Shown: positions 1 through 8,014 of the stretch, piece by piece
How positions within the stretch are numbered: the stretch's first letter is position 1
Layout of the letters: every line of letters starts with the position of its first letter
Source of the DNA: Rhodospirillales bacterium
Lineage (GTDB): Bacteria; Pseudomonadota; Alphaproteobacteria; Acetobacterales; Acetobacteraceae
Direction: 5' to 3'
Assembly: GCA_025352565.1 (NCBI GenBank)
Contig: JANXTF010000034.1
Span: 1 to 64,000 of the forward strand
DNA length: 64,000 bases
Notes under the pieces: model-generated
Seen by the model: only the letters and a program-made list of their open reading frames with translations
Database searches by the model: none
Told to the model about the DNA's origin: nothing
Translations under genes and position numbers: made by a program

Positions 1-9
1 GGTGCCTGG

Positions 10-46
10 GCAAAGTCGTGGAAGGTCGGCCTTCGCCGACCATGAC
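10..46. repeat. REP-like palindromic element
   Basis: Positions 24-41 form a perfect 7-bp stem (GGTCGGC / GCCGACC) with a four-base CTTC loop, inside a longer stretch beginning AAAGTCGTGG. A closely related palindrome lies at 12055-12074 (TGGTCCGC, GAAG, GCGGACCA), and both are preceded on one strand by GTCATGG. Two variant copies with compensated stem changes suggest a dispersed REP-type family. It follows the stop codon of the sugar permease, so it may act as a 3-prime mRNA structure. There is no U-tract, so it is not a classical intrinsic terminator. Confidence 0.6.
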
Positions 47-55
47 CGGGTATTA

Positions 56-1057
56 TCAGCCACGCTTCTCACCCTTCATGCCGCGCAGCTGGATCAGCGT
101 CAGGACCATCAGCACGCCCGCCAGCAGCAGCGAGGCGGCCGAAGCCAGCCCGTATTGCCGCACGCTCTGCGCGAAGCCCGTGGTGTAGATGTACTGCACC
201 AGATACACCGTCGCCGTGCCCGGCCCGCCGCCGGTCAGCACGTACACCTCGTCGAATATCTGTACCGCGCGGATCAGCCCCAGCACGAACACCACGACCA
301 GGCTCGGCATCAGCAACGGCAGAGTCAGCCGCCGGAACACCCGCATCGGCGGGGCCGCGTCCATCGACGCCGCCTCGTAGATGTCGGCCGGGATCGCCTG
401 CAATCCCGCAAGCAGGATCAGCGTGTAGAACCCCATATGTGCCCAGATGCTGACGAACACGGTCCACGAGAACGCCCAGGTCCCGTTTAGCAGCCACTCG
501 ACGGGCGAGAAGCCCATGCCCTCCATCGCCGCGTTCAGCACGCCGTTGCGCTGCAATATCCACTTCCAGATCAACGCCACCACCACCGGCGACAGCAGGA
601 CCGGGTAGAAGAACACCGCACGGAAGAAGCTGCGCCCGATGATTTTCCTGTTGAGCACCAGCGCCGTCGCCAAGCTGAACGTCAGCATCAGCCCGACTTG
701 CAGGACAACGAATTTCAGCGTGTTCCATACCCCGTACCAGAACAGGTCGCGGGTGCAACTGTTCGGATCGGTGTAGCTGCTGCAGGTCAACAGGTCGGTG
801 AAGTTGGCGGCGCCGACATAGGGCCGGTCGCCCGGCAGCAACTCGCTGCCGCCGGTTACCGCGAACCAGATGTCGATCACGATCGGCAGGAACGAGAACA
901 TCGCGAACACGAGCAGATTGGGCGCCACGAACAGCCACCCAAGCCGCCCGCCCGGCAGGCGCGACTGCGCCCACCGCATCGGGAGTTCGGGGAGATTCAT
1001 CACCGCCCCGAAGGCGCGCCCGCCGAGGCGCGAGAAATGGTTGCCGAAGCCGTTCAT
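56..1057 (-). CDS. Sugar ABC transporter permease (MalF/UgpA type)
   Basis: A 333-residue integral membrane subunit of a carbohydrate ABC importer of the MalF/UgpA (CUT1) class. About six hydrophobic segments are visible, the first at WLFVAPNLLVFAMFSF. The EAA loop that contacts the ATPase is recognisable near the C-terminal third (IYEAASMDAAPPMRVFRRLTL). The start at 1057 is chosen because a strong GGGAGGAG ribosome binding site lies seven bases upstream; an ATG further upstream lacks one. It follows the sugar-binding protein gene (1176-2438) in the same direction, separated by a large stem-loop. The second permease and ATPase expected for this class would lie beyond the left edge. The substrate is unknown. 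Confidence 0.9.
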   Translation of the reverse strand: MNGFGNHFSRLGGRAFGAVMNLPELPMRWAQSRLPGGRLGWLFVAPNLLVFAMFSFLPIVIDIWFAVTGGSELLPGDRPYVGAANFTDLLTCSSYTDPNSCTRDLFWYGVWNTLKFVVLQVGLMLTFSLATALVLNRKIIGRSFFRAVFFYPVLLSPVVVALIWKWILQRNGVLNAAMEGMGFSPVEWLLNGTWAFSWTVFVSIWAHMGFYTLILLAGLQAIPADIYEAASMDAAPPMRVFRRLTLPLLMPSLVVVFVLGLIRAVQIFDEVYVLTGGGPGTATVYLVQYIYTTGFAQSVRQYGLASAASLLLAGVLMVLTLIQLRGMKGEKRG

Positions 1058-1080
1058 CAGCGCGCTCCTCCCCGTCGCAA

Positions 1081-1157
1081 CCCTCCCCGCGTGGCTACCG
1101 CACTCGCCCATCTGGTCGCGGCAAGCGATGGGCTGATGCGGCAGCCGTGCGGGAGGG
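1081..1157 (-). repeat. Nested inverted repeat between binding protein and permease genes
   Basis: The outer arms 1081-1102 and 1137-1157 pair over about 21 bases with a few mismatches (CCCTCCCCGC... against ...GCGGGAGGG). An inner perfect 7-bp pair, GCCCATC at 1106-1112 and GATGGGC at 1127-1133, sits inside. The structure lies between the binding-protein stop and the permease ribosome binding site, all on the minus strand. In malE-malF-type operons such structures stabilise the upstream message and raise binding-protein yield relative to membrane subunits; that role here is inferred. Confidence 0.75.
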
Positions 1158-1175
1158 TCCGGGTGGGGGATTTGC

Positions 1176-2438
1176 TCACGGCTTGATTGCAGCCATCGCG
1201 TCCTTCACGTCTGCCGTGATCCGGTCATAGGCCTGGTCCAGCGTCAGTTGCCCCGCCATCGTCTGGCTCAGCCGGTCCGCGATGGGGTTCAGCAGCGAAC
1301 TGCTGTAGGGGAACCCCTGCAGCTGGTACGCCACCGGCGAAATCTTGGCGATGTTGGCGGTGAACGCCTTCATCGCCGCATTGCCCGAAGGCGTCAGCGC
1401 GTAGGTGACACCCATCTTCTGGACGCCCGCACTCGCCGGCAGGTTGGCCGTCATCGCCATGTACTCGGCATAGATCTTGTCGCTGCCGAGCCATTCGAGG
1501 AATTGGGCGCTTTCCTTGGGGCTCTTGCTGTCCTTGAACGTCACCAACGCCGCGCCGCCCGGCATCCCGCTGCACCCGGCCGGCCCGCAAGGCTCGCTCA
1601 CCACCTGCCACTCGAACGCGTCGCCGATCTGCGTCTCGAGGCGCTTCACCTGCCAGCTGCCGGAGAAATACATCACGATCTTGGCGTTCTTGAACTCCTC
1701 GAACGCATCGCGGTAGCCGCCCCCCGCGGCGACCCACACGTCCTTGTCGGCCGTGCCGTCCTTGGCCCAGCCCACGTAGCGCGACGCCATCGCCTTGAAG
1801 CCGTCATCGACCACGGCGGGCGTGCCGCTCGCGTCGAAGAACCTGGCACCCATGGAGATCAGCGGCCCTGCGAAACGATGCCCGCTGCGGTCGATGGCGA
1901 AGGCGTTCGGCGTCTTGGTCGCCTTGGCCACCTTCGTCAGTGCGGCCACCCATTCGTCCCAGGTGGCGCCCGGCGCCGGCATCTTCTCGGCAGCCTGGTC
2001 GAACAGGGTCTTGTTGACGATCGGGGCGGAAACCGTGGTCTGCGTCGGCAGGCCGTAGATCCCCTTGTCATCCTTGCTCTTGTGCATCCAGCCGAGTTGC
2101 GGTCCGAAATTCGCCTCGAATCCGGCCGCGTCCTTGAGGTTCGGGCGCATGTCGCCGAGATATTTCAGGATCGGCCCATACAGCGTCACGCGGGCGATAT
2201 CCGGGCCGTTGCCGGCGGCGAGCTGCACCGGAAGGCTTTCGAGAATCGCCTTGTACGGCATCTCGTCGATCACAATCTTGATGGTCGGATTTTGCTGCAT
2301 GAACCGCTCGGCCAGGGTCTTGGTGGCCGGACATTCGTTGCCGTCCGAGTAGCAGGCGATGCGGATGTCGGCGGCCCGCGCGGTGAAAGCGGCGGTCGAG
2401 GCGAGCAGCAATGTGGCAAAGCCGAGCCGGCGGGACAT
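1176..2438 (-). CDS. Sugar ABC transporter substrate-binding protein (family 1)
   Basis: A periplasmic solute-binding protein of about 420 residues. It starts MSRRLGFATLLLASTAAF with cleavage probable after ARA, then IRIACYSDGNECPATKTLAE. The family 1 pattern is clear: a two-lobed mature protein with AAGNGPDIARVTLYGPILKY near residue 80 and the FSGSWQ motif in the middle. The start at 2438 has an excellent GGAGGAAA ribosome binding site; an upstream in-frame extension to 2504 does not. It would deliver a sugar or glycerol-phosphate-like ligand to the permease encoded at 56-1057. Two cysteines near the N-terminus (CYSDGNEC) could form a disulfide. The ligand cannot be read from the sequence. 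Confidence 0.9.
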   Translation of the reverse strand: MSRRLGFATLLLASTAAFTARAADIRIACYSDGNECPATKTLAERFMQQNPTIKIVIDEMPYKAILESLPVQLAAGNGPDIARVTLYGPILKYLGDMRPNLKDAAGFEANFGPQLGWMHKSKDDKGIYGLPTQTTVSAPIVNKTLFDQAAEKMPAPGATWDEWVAALTKVAKATKTPNAFAIDRSGHRFAGPLISMGARFFDASGTPAVVDDGFKAMASRYVGWAKDGTADKDVWVAAGGGYRDAFEEFKNAKIVMYFSGSWQVKRLETQIGDAFEWQVVSEPCGPAGCSGMPGGAALVTFKDSKSPKESAQFLEWLGSDKIYAEYMAMTANLPASAGVQKMGVTYALTPSGNAAMKAFTANIAKISPVAYQLQGFPYSSSLLNPIADRLSQTMAGQLTLDQAYDRITADVKDAMAAIKP

Positions 2439-2558
2439 GGGGTTTCCTCCACGAATGATGCTGCCGGGCACCCGCCAGGCAGTGCGATCTTCATCGTTGG
2501 GCAAGAGTTTTCATCACATTGCGTTCCGCGTCGAGCCCTCTCGCGCTATATGCCCGCC

Positions 2559-3434
2559 ATGGCAGATCCCTACGAAACCCTCGGCGTCGCCCGCGACGCC
2601 ACCGACGACGCGATCCACAAGGCCTACCGCAAGCTCGCCAAGAAGCTCCACCCCGACCTTAACCCCGGCAAGCCGGACGCGGCCGAGAAGTTCATGGCGC
2701 TGAACGCGGCCAACGACCTGCTTTCGGACAAGGAGAAGCGCGGGCGCTTCGACCGGGGCGAGATCGACGCCGCAGGGCAGGAGAAGCGTCCGCATCGGGG
2801 CCACCCGCGCGACTTCAACGGCACCGGGCTCGACCCGGACGAGCTGGCCGACCTTTTCGGCGCATTTGGCGGCAAAAGGCGGCGTCCCGCCCATGCGCGT
2901 GGGCGAGACGCGCAGTATACCTTGACCATCGACTTCGTGGAGGCGGCCACTGGCGGCAAGCGCCGCCTGTCGCTGCCCGATGGCAAGTCCCTCGACCTAA
3001 CCATTCCGGAGGGTATCGAGGACGGCCAGATCCTCCGGCTCCGGGGCAAGGGTTCGGCAGGCATCGGCAACGGACCGGCGGGCGACGCGCTGATCGAGCT
3101 CAGCGTCGCCCCTCACAAGCTGTTCCGCCGCGTCGGCGACGACATTCTGATCGAGCTGCCGGTGACGCTCCAGGAAGCGGTGCTCGGCACGTCGGTCGAG
3201 GTGCCCACCGTCAAGGGCGCCGTGCGAGTCACCATCCCGGCCGGCTCCGGTCACGGCACCAAGCTTCGCCTGCGCGGCCGGGGCGTCAACGGCGGCAGCC
3301 AGGTGGTCGAATTGCGCTTGGTTTTGCCACCGGGCAAGGAGCCCGCCTTGGCCGCCTTCCTCAAGGACTGGCAGCCCGAGCATCCGTTCGACCCCCGCGC
3401 GGACCTCGAAGACAACCGCGCACCGGAGCATTGA
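2559..3434 (+). CDS. DnaJ-class co-chaperone (CbpA-like)
   Basis: A J-domain co-chaperone of about 291 residues that would stimulate Hsp70 (DnaK). The J domain occupies residues 1-66 with the diagnostic HPD tripeptide in KKLHPDLNPG. A Gly/Arg-rich linker follows, then two C-terminal substrate-binding beta domains (TLTIDFVEAATGGKRRL and the GDDILIELPVTLQEAVLG motif). The CxxCxGxG zinc-finger repeats of true DnaJ are absent, which makes it CbpA/DjlA-class. The ATG at 2559 starts the J domain directly; an in-frame ATG at 2550 would add three residues. It is divergent from the sugar transporter and abuts the next gene, so the two are probably co-transcribed. Confidence 0.88.
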   Translation: MADPYETLGVARDATDDAIHKAYRKLAKKLHPDLNPGKPDAAEKFMALNAANDLLSDKEKRGRFDRGEIDAAGQEKRPHRGHPRDFNGTGLDPDELADLFGAFGGKRRRPAHARGRDAQYTLTIDFVEAATGGKRRLSLPDGKSLDLTIPEGIEDGQILRLRGKGSAGIGNGPAGDALIELSVAPHKLFRRVGDDILIELPVTLQEAVLGTSVEVPTVKGAVRVTIPAGSGHGTKLRLRGRGVNGGSQVVELRLVLPPGKEPALAAFLKDWQPEHPFDPRADLEDNRAPEH

Positions 3435-3439
3435 TCGTC

Positions 3440-4750
3440 ATGGCACCCCGCGTCGATCCCGTCACGTCCGACGAGAGCCTGCCCCGCCGCACCTCCGTCG
3501 TGGTCATCGGCGGCGGCATCATCGGCGTCTCGACGGCGCTATTCCTGGCCGAGAAGGGCATCCCCGTGGTGCTCTGCGAGAAGGGCCACATCGCGGGCGA
3601 GCAATCCAGCCGCAACTGGGGCTGGACCCGCGTGATGGGCCGCGATCCGCGCGAGATTCCGCTCAGCCTGGAGAGCCTCAGGCTGTGGCGGCGGATGAAC
3701 GAGATCACCGGCGCCGAGACGGGATTTCGGCAATGCGGCATTGTCTATACCTGCGACACGCAACGCGAGGTCGCCGCCTACGAGGCGTGGCTCGAACAGG
3801 CCCGCGAATTCCAGCTCGACAGCCGCCTGCTGGCCCCGGACGAGATCGAGGCCATACTCCCCGGCGCCGCGCGCAAATTCGCCGGCGCCCTGCACACGCC
3901 GAGCGACGGCCGCGCCGAGCCCACCAAGGCCGCCCCCGCCATCGCGCTGGCCGCGCGCGCGAAAGGCGCCACCATTCTCACCGGCTGCGCGGTGCGCGGC
4001 ATCGAGACGAAGGCCGGCGCCGTCAGCGGCGTCGTCACCGAACGTGGGGCCATCGCCTGCGACAGCGTGGTGCTGGCCGGGGGCGCCTGGTCGCGCCTGT
4101 TCTGCGGCAATCTCGGCATCGACCTCCCCTCGCTGAAAATCCTCGGCTCCGTCATGCGCACCGAGCCCATCGCGGGCGCCCCCGACATCTCCGCCGGCGG
4201 CGCGGATTACTCGTTCCGCAAGCGCCTCGACGGCGGCTACACCGTGGTCCGGCGCAATGCCTCAGTCGCCGAGATCGTGCCGGACAGCTTCCGCCTGTTC
4301 AGCGACTTCATGCCGGCCCTGGTGCGCCAATGGAGCGAACTTCGGCTGCGCGTGGGCGGCCGCTTCCTCACCGAATGGAACACGCCCCGCCATTGGGCGA
4401 TGGATCAACGCACCCCGTTCGAACAGGTCCGCGTGCTCGACCCCGCCCCGAATGCCCGCCTCATCGCGCAAGGCCGCGACAACCTCGCCCGCACCTTCCC
4501 CGTCTTCGCCGGCATGAAGATCGCCGAGACCTGGGGCGGGCTGATCGACGTCACTCCCGACGGCGTCCCGGTGATATCCGCCGTCGAGTCGGTGCCCGGC
4601 TTCTTCCTCGCCACCGGCTTCTCCGGCCACGGCTTCGGCATCGGCCCCGGCGCCGGCCGCATGATGGCCGACATGGTGGCCGGCGACCCCACCGCCGTCG
4701 ACGCCACCCCGTACCGCTTCGACCGCTTCGCGCCCAGGTCGGTGCATTGA
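3440..4750 (+). CDS. FAD-dependent oxidoreductase (DAO/DadA family)
   Basis: A flavoprotein of 436 residues in the D-amino-acid oxidase/glycine oxidase family, which oxidises secondary or primary amines. An N-terminal dinucleotide-binding fingerprint (VVVIGGGIIGVSTALFLAEKG, then an acidic residue in CEKG) is followed by EQSSRNWGWTRV, a hallmark of this family near the flavin. The C-terminal flavin-contact motif is GFSGHGFGIGPGAGRMMADM. An in-frame TTG at 3431 is an alternative start, but it sits only two bases from the GGAG ribosome binding site. No ABC transporter or amine catabolic gene sits beside it, so the substrate cannot be inferred from context. Confidence 0.85.
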   Translation: MAPRVDPVTSDESLPRRTSVVVIGGGIIGVSTALFLAEKGIPVVLCEKGHIAGEQSSRNWGWTRVMGRDPREIPLSLESLRLWRRMNEITGAETGFRQCGIVYTCDTQREVAAYEAWLEQAREFQLDSRLLAPDEIEAILPGAARKFAGALHTPSDGRAEPTKAAPAIALAARAKGATILTGCAVRGIETKAGAVSGVVTERGAIACDSVVLAGGAWSRLFCGNLGIDLPSLKILGSVMRTEPIAGAPDISAGGADYSFRKRLDGGYTVVRRNASVAEIVPDSFRLFSDFMPALVRQWSELRLRVGGRFLTEWNTPRHWAMDQRTPFEQVRVLDPAPNARLIAQGRDNLARTFPVFAGMKIAETWGGLIDVTPDGVPVISAVESVPGFFLATGFSGHGFGIGPGAGRMMADMVAGDPTAVDATPYRFDRFAPRSVH

Positions 4751-4796
4751 GAGGGTGGGCAACGCCCGCGATCGTTCGTATGTAGGCGGCCCTTGA

Positions 4797-6962
4797 GTGG
4801 GAGAGCCTAAGTTGGACAGCGCGATCTTTGCCTCGACCCGCGAGGTCGAGCAGTTCGGCGGCCCAGTCGTTCGCCTGTATCAGACCGCGTTCGGCCGCGC
4901 GCCGGACGGCCCCGGCCTGCGGAGCTTCGTGGCCCTCCTGCGCGGCGGCGAGACCGTCGGCGGCATGGCCGAGCAACTCGTCGCAGCCGCCGAGTTCGCG
5001 GGCATCCACGGCACCGGCGTGCCGGACCTCGCCTATATCCGCCGCCTGCACACGAACGCCACCGGCGACGCGCCGCGCGACATCGACATCGCCGCCATCC
5101 TCGCCATGGCCGCCGGCGGCGCCTCCCGCGCGGACCTGCTCGCCGCGACGTCGGAGTCCGAAGCGGCCCGCGCCGGCATCAGCGTGCTCCGCGCCCTGGG
5201 CCCCGACCGCGTCCGCCCCGGCGATGACGACGCCTACCAGCTCTGGCTTGCCGAATACCCCGCGATCACCGAGGCCGACCGCGCCGGCATCGAGCGCCAC
5301 CTCGCCGCCATGGCGTCCCCGCCCGCGCTCACCCTGTTGATGGCGGCGCCCGAGTTCCGCGTCGACCTCGCGCTCGAGACCATCGCCTCGTTCCGCCGCC
5401 AGCTCTACCCCCACGTCGAACTGCGTGTGGCCATCCCCGCCGACACCTCGCCCGCGACCCGCGACGGCCTCACCCGCGCCGCGCGCGAAACTCCCGGCAT
5501 CGTGCTGGTCCCCGCCCCCGCCGCCGAGCCGGCCAGCCTGATCGAAGCCGCACTTGCCGGTGCCGACGGCTGCTTCGCCGGCATCCTCGAAGCCGGCGAC
5601 CAGCTCGCCCCCGAGGCGCTCTACCTCATGGCCGCCGCCATCGAGGCGAACCCCTCCGCCGTCATCGTCTACGGCGACGAGGACCGCATCGAGGGCACCG
5701 GCCGCCGCTATGCGGCGCGCCTCAAGACCGGCTGGAACCCCGACCTCCTGCTCGCCGGCGACGCGATCGGGCAGCTCGCCATGATCCGCGTGGAAAGCTG
5801 GCGCGCGGCCGGCGGCCTGCGCCCCGATCCGGCACCTTACGAGCGGTTCGACCTCGTGCTCCGCGTCCTCGGCGACGGCGCAACCGCGGCGCATGTCCCC
5901 TGGGTCCTGTTCCACCGCGGCCGCGGTGGCCGCAAGCGGCCGGCCGAATTCCCCGACGCCAGCGCCACCACCCTGCACCCGCGGTTGCTGGAAACAATCC
6001 GACGCCACCTCGCGCGCCACCCCTCCGCCGCGACGCTCGACGAGACCATCATCGGCGGCCGCCTCTGGCCCCGCATCGGCTTCGCCCTGCCCGACCCCGC
6101 CCCGCTGGTCTCCGTCATCATCCCCACCCGCGACCGCGCGGACCTGCTCGAGACCTGTCTTGCCGGCCTGCTCGGCCAGACCGACTACCCGGCACTCGAA
6201 ATCCTGATCGTGGACAATGGCAGCGTCGAACCGGCCACCCGTCGCCTGTTCGCCGAACTCGGCCGCGACAGGCGCGTCAGCGTGCTACCCTACGCGGAGG
6301 AGTTCAACTATTCCGCCATGAACAACATGGCCGCGCGCCAGGCGCGCGGCGACGTGCTGCTGATGCTGAACAACGATATCCGCGTCATCGAGCCGGGCTG
6401 GCTGCGCGAGATGGTCGGCCACGCCATGCGCCCCACGGTCGGCGCGGTCGGCGCGCGCCTGCTCTACCCGGAGGGCAACCTTCAGCATGGCGGCATCATG
6501 CTGGGCCCCGCCGGGCGTGCCAGTCACATCCTGCGCTGGTCCGGCCCCGATACCATCGGCTACCTTGGCCAGCTCGCCCTCACCCGCGACGTCGCCGCCG
6601 TCACCGGGGCCTGCCTCGCCATCCGCCGCGCGGTGTTCGAGGAAGTCGGCGGGCTTGAGGAGGACAACCTCCGCGTCACCTGGAACGACATCGACCTCTG
6701 CCTGCGCGTCCGCGCCCACGGCTACCGCGTGGTCTGGACGCCGCACGCGACGCTGACCCATGTCGAGCAGGCCAGCCGCCAGCGGGAGGACCAGGACCCC
6801 GGCCAGCTCGCGCGCTTCCAGGCCGAGCGCAACCATGTGTTATGGGCGTGGGGCGACGCCTTCGCGCAGGACCCGTTCCAGAACCCCGCGCTGCTTGCCA
6901 CCGACGACGACCTGCTGCTGGCCGAGCCGCCGCGCCGCCCGAAGCCGTGGCGGGAAAGCTGA
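4797..6962 (+). CDS. DUF4214 plus tandem GT2 glycosyltransferase
   Basis: A soluble protein of 721 residues for polysaccharide assembly. Residues about 20-75 match DUF4214 (LYQTAFGRAPDGPGLRSF), a domain common in surface-glycan and S-layer proteins. Residues about 190-370 resemble a degenerate GT-A domain (YGDEDRIEGTGRRYAARL). Residues about 435-680 are a full GT2 domain: PLVSVIIPTRDRADLLETCL, then the nucleotide-sugar metal site as LMLNNDIRVIEPGW, then the acceptor motif WNDIDLCLRVRAHGYRV. This resembles WbbL-type rhamnosyltransferases. The GTG start at 4797 is used; a TTG at 4812 is also possible. It ends just before the GHMP kinase, implying one operon. Donor and acceptor are unknown. Confidence 0.85.
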   Translation: MGEPKLDSAIFASTREVEQFGGPVVRLYQTAFGRAPDGPGLRSFVALLRGGETVGGMAEQLVAAAEFAGIHGTGVPDLAYIRRLHTNATGDAPRDIDIAAILAMAAGGASRADLLAATSESEAARAGISVLRALGPDRVRPGDDDAYQLWLAEYPAITEADRAGIERHLAAMASPPALTLLMAAPEFRVDLALETIASFRRQLYPHVELRVAIPADTSPATRDGLTRAARETPGIVLVPAPAAEPASLIEAALAGADGCFAGILEAGDQLAPEALYLMAAAIEANPSAVIVYGDEDRIEGTGRRYAARLKTGWNPDLLLAGDAIGQLAMIRVESWRAAGGLRPDPAPYERFDLVLRVLGDGATAAHVPWVLFHRGRGGRKRPAEFPDASATTLHPRLLETIRRHLARHPSAATLDETIIGGRLWPRIGFALPDPAPLVSVIIPTRDRADLLETCLAGLLGQTDYPALEILIVDNGSVEPATRRLFAELGRDRRVSVLPYAEEFNYSAMNNMAARQARGDVLLMLNNDIRVIEPGWLREMVGHAMRPTVGAVGARLLYPEGNLQHGGIMLGPAGRASHILRWSGPDTIGYLGQLALTRDVAAVTGACLAIRRAVFEEVGGLEEDNLRVTWNDIDLCLRVRAHGYRVVWTPHATLTHVEQASRQREDQDPGQLARFQAERNHVLWAWGDAFAQDPFQNPALLATDDDLLLAEPPRRPKPWRES

Positions 6963-6964
6963 CC

Positions 6965-8011
6965 ATGGCGTTCGACGCCCCCTTCCCCACCGCCACCATC
7001 CGCGCACGCGTTCCCCTGCGCCTCGGCCTGGCGGGCGGCGGCACCGATCTCAGCCCCTATTGCGACGAGTTCGGCGGCGCCGTGCTCAACACCACCATCG
7101 ACCGCTATGCCTATGCCTTCATCGAACCCTCCGACGATGGCCGCCTGCATTTCGTGGCCCCCGACCTCGAACGCTCCGAAAGCTTCGAGCCGGACGACGC
7201 CGCTCTCGATGACGCGACACTCGCGCTGCACGCCGGCGTTACGCGGCGCATGGCGCGACAATTCAACGATGGCCGCATCCTGCCCTGGCGCATCACCTCG
7301 TTCGTCGATGCCCCGGCCGGCTCCGGCCTCGGTTCCTCATCGGCGCTGGTGGTCGCACTGGTCGAAGCTTTCACGACGCTGCTTTCCGTGCCCCTCGGCC
7401 CCTACGACATCGCCCATCTCGCCTTCGAGATAGAACGCATCGACCTCGGCCTCGCCGGCGGCAAGCAGGACCAGTATGCGGCCACCTTCGGCGGCACCAA
7501 TTTCATCGAATTCATGGCCGGCGACCGCGTCATCGTGAATCCGCTGCGGATCGCGCCCGCGGTGCTGAACGAGTTGGAGACATCAATGGTGATCTGCTTC
7601 ACCGGCGTGTCGCGCAAATCCGAGCAGATCATTGGCGAACAGCAGCGCGGCATGACGGCAGGCGGCAATTACGACAGCCTGCATCAGTTGAAATCCGACG
7701 CCATCGAGATGAAGGAGGCGCTGCTGCGCGGCCAGATCGCGCGCATGTCCGACATCCTCAACCGCTCGTGGCTGGCCAAGAAGCGCACCGCCAGCGGCAT
7801 CAGCACCGATCTGATCGAGAGCCTCCACGACGTGGCCTTCGCCCACGGCGCCACCGGCGGCAAGGTGTCGGGCGCCGGCGGCGGCGGTTTCATGATGTTC
7901 CTTGTGCCTCCGGCGCGCCGCACCTCCGTCATCCGCGCGCTGAACGCGGCCGGGGGTACCGCCTCGGGCGTTCACCTGACGCCGGACGGCGCCGAATCCT
8001 GGATCGCCTGA
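6965..8011 (+). CDS. hddA: GHMP kinase, D-glycero-D-manno-heptose 7-phosphate kinase-like
   Basis: A 348-residue GHMP-superfamily small-molecule kinase. Near the N-terminus it has RVPLRLGLAGGGTDLSPY, the HddA-type signature. The ATP-binding glycine/serine loop is PAGSGLGSSSALVVALVEA and the C-terminal motif is KVSGAGGGGFMMFLVPP. HddA phosphorylates D-glycero-alpha-D-manno-heptose 7-phosphate toward GDP-heptose for surface glycans. It sits two bases after the preceding glycosyltransferase and three bases before the next gene, so the operon probably builds a heptose-containing polymer. The companion isomerase, phosphatase and guanylyltransferase are not in the window, so another sugar 7-phosphate or fucose-type substrate remains possible. 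Confidence 0.8.
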   Translation: MAFDAPFPTATIRARVPLRLGLAGGGTDLSPYCDEFGGAVLNTTIDRYAYAFIEPSDDGRLHFVAPDLERSESFEPDDAALDDATLALHAGVTRRMARQFNDGRILPWRITSFVDAPAGSGLGSSSALVVALVEAFTTLLSVPLGPYDIAHLAFEIERIDLGLAGGKQDQYAATFGGTNFIEFMAGDRVIVNPLRIAPAVLNELETSMVICFTGVSRKSEQIIGEQQRGMTAGGNYDSLHQLKSDAIEMKEALLRGQIARMSDILNRSWLAKKRTASGISTDLIESLHDVAFAHGATGGKVSGAGGGGFMMFLVPPARRTSVIRALNAAGGTASGVHLTPDGAESWIA

Positions 8012-8014
8012 ACC

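Noticed and set aside
1-43. Possible start of a second sugar permease on the minus strand (ATG at 43-41)
   Set aside because: The ATG falls inside the palindrome at 24-41 that recurs at 12055; the encoded residues (MVGEGRPSTTLPRH) do not resemble a permease N-terminus, and there is no ribosome binding site.
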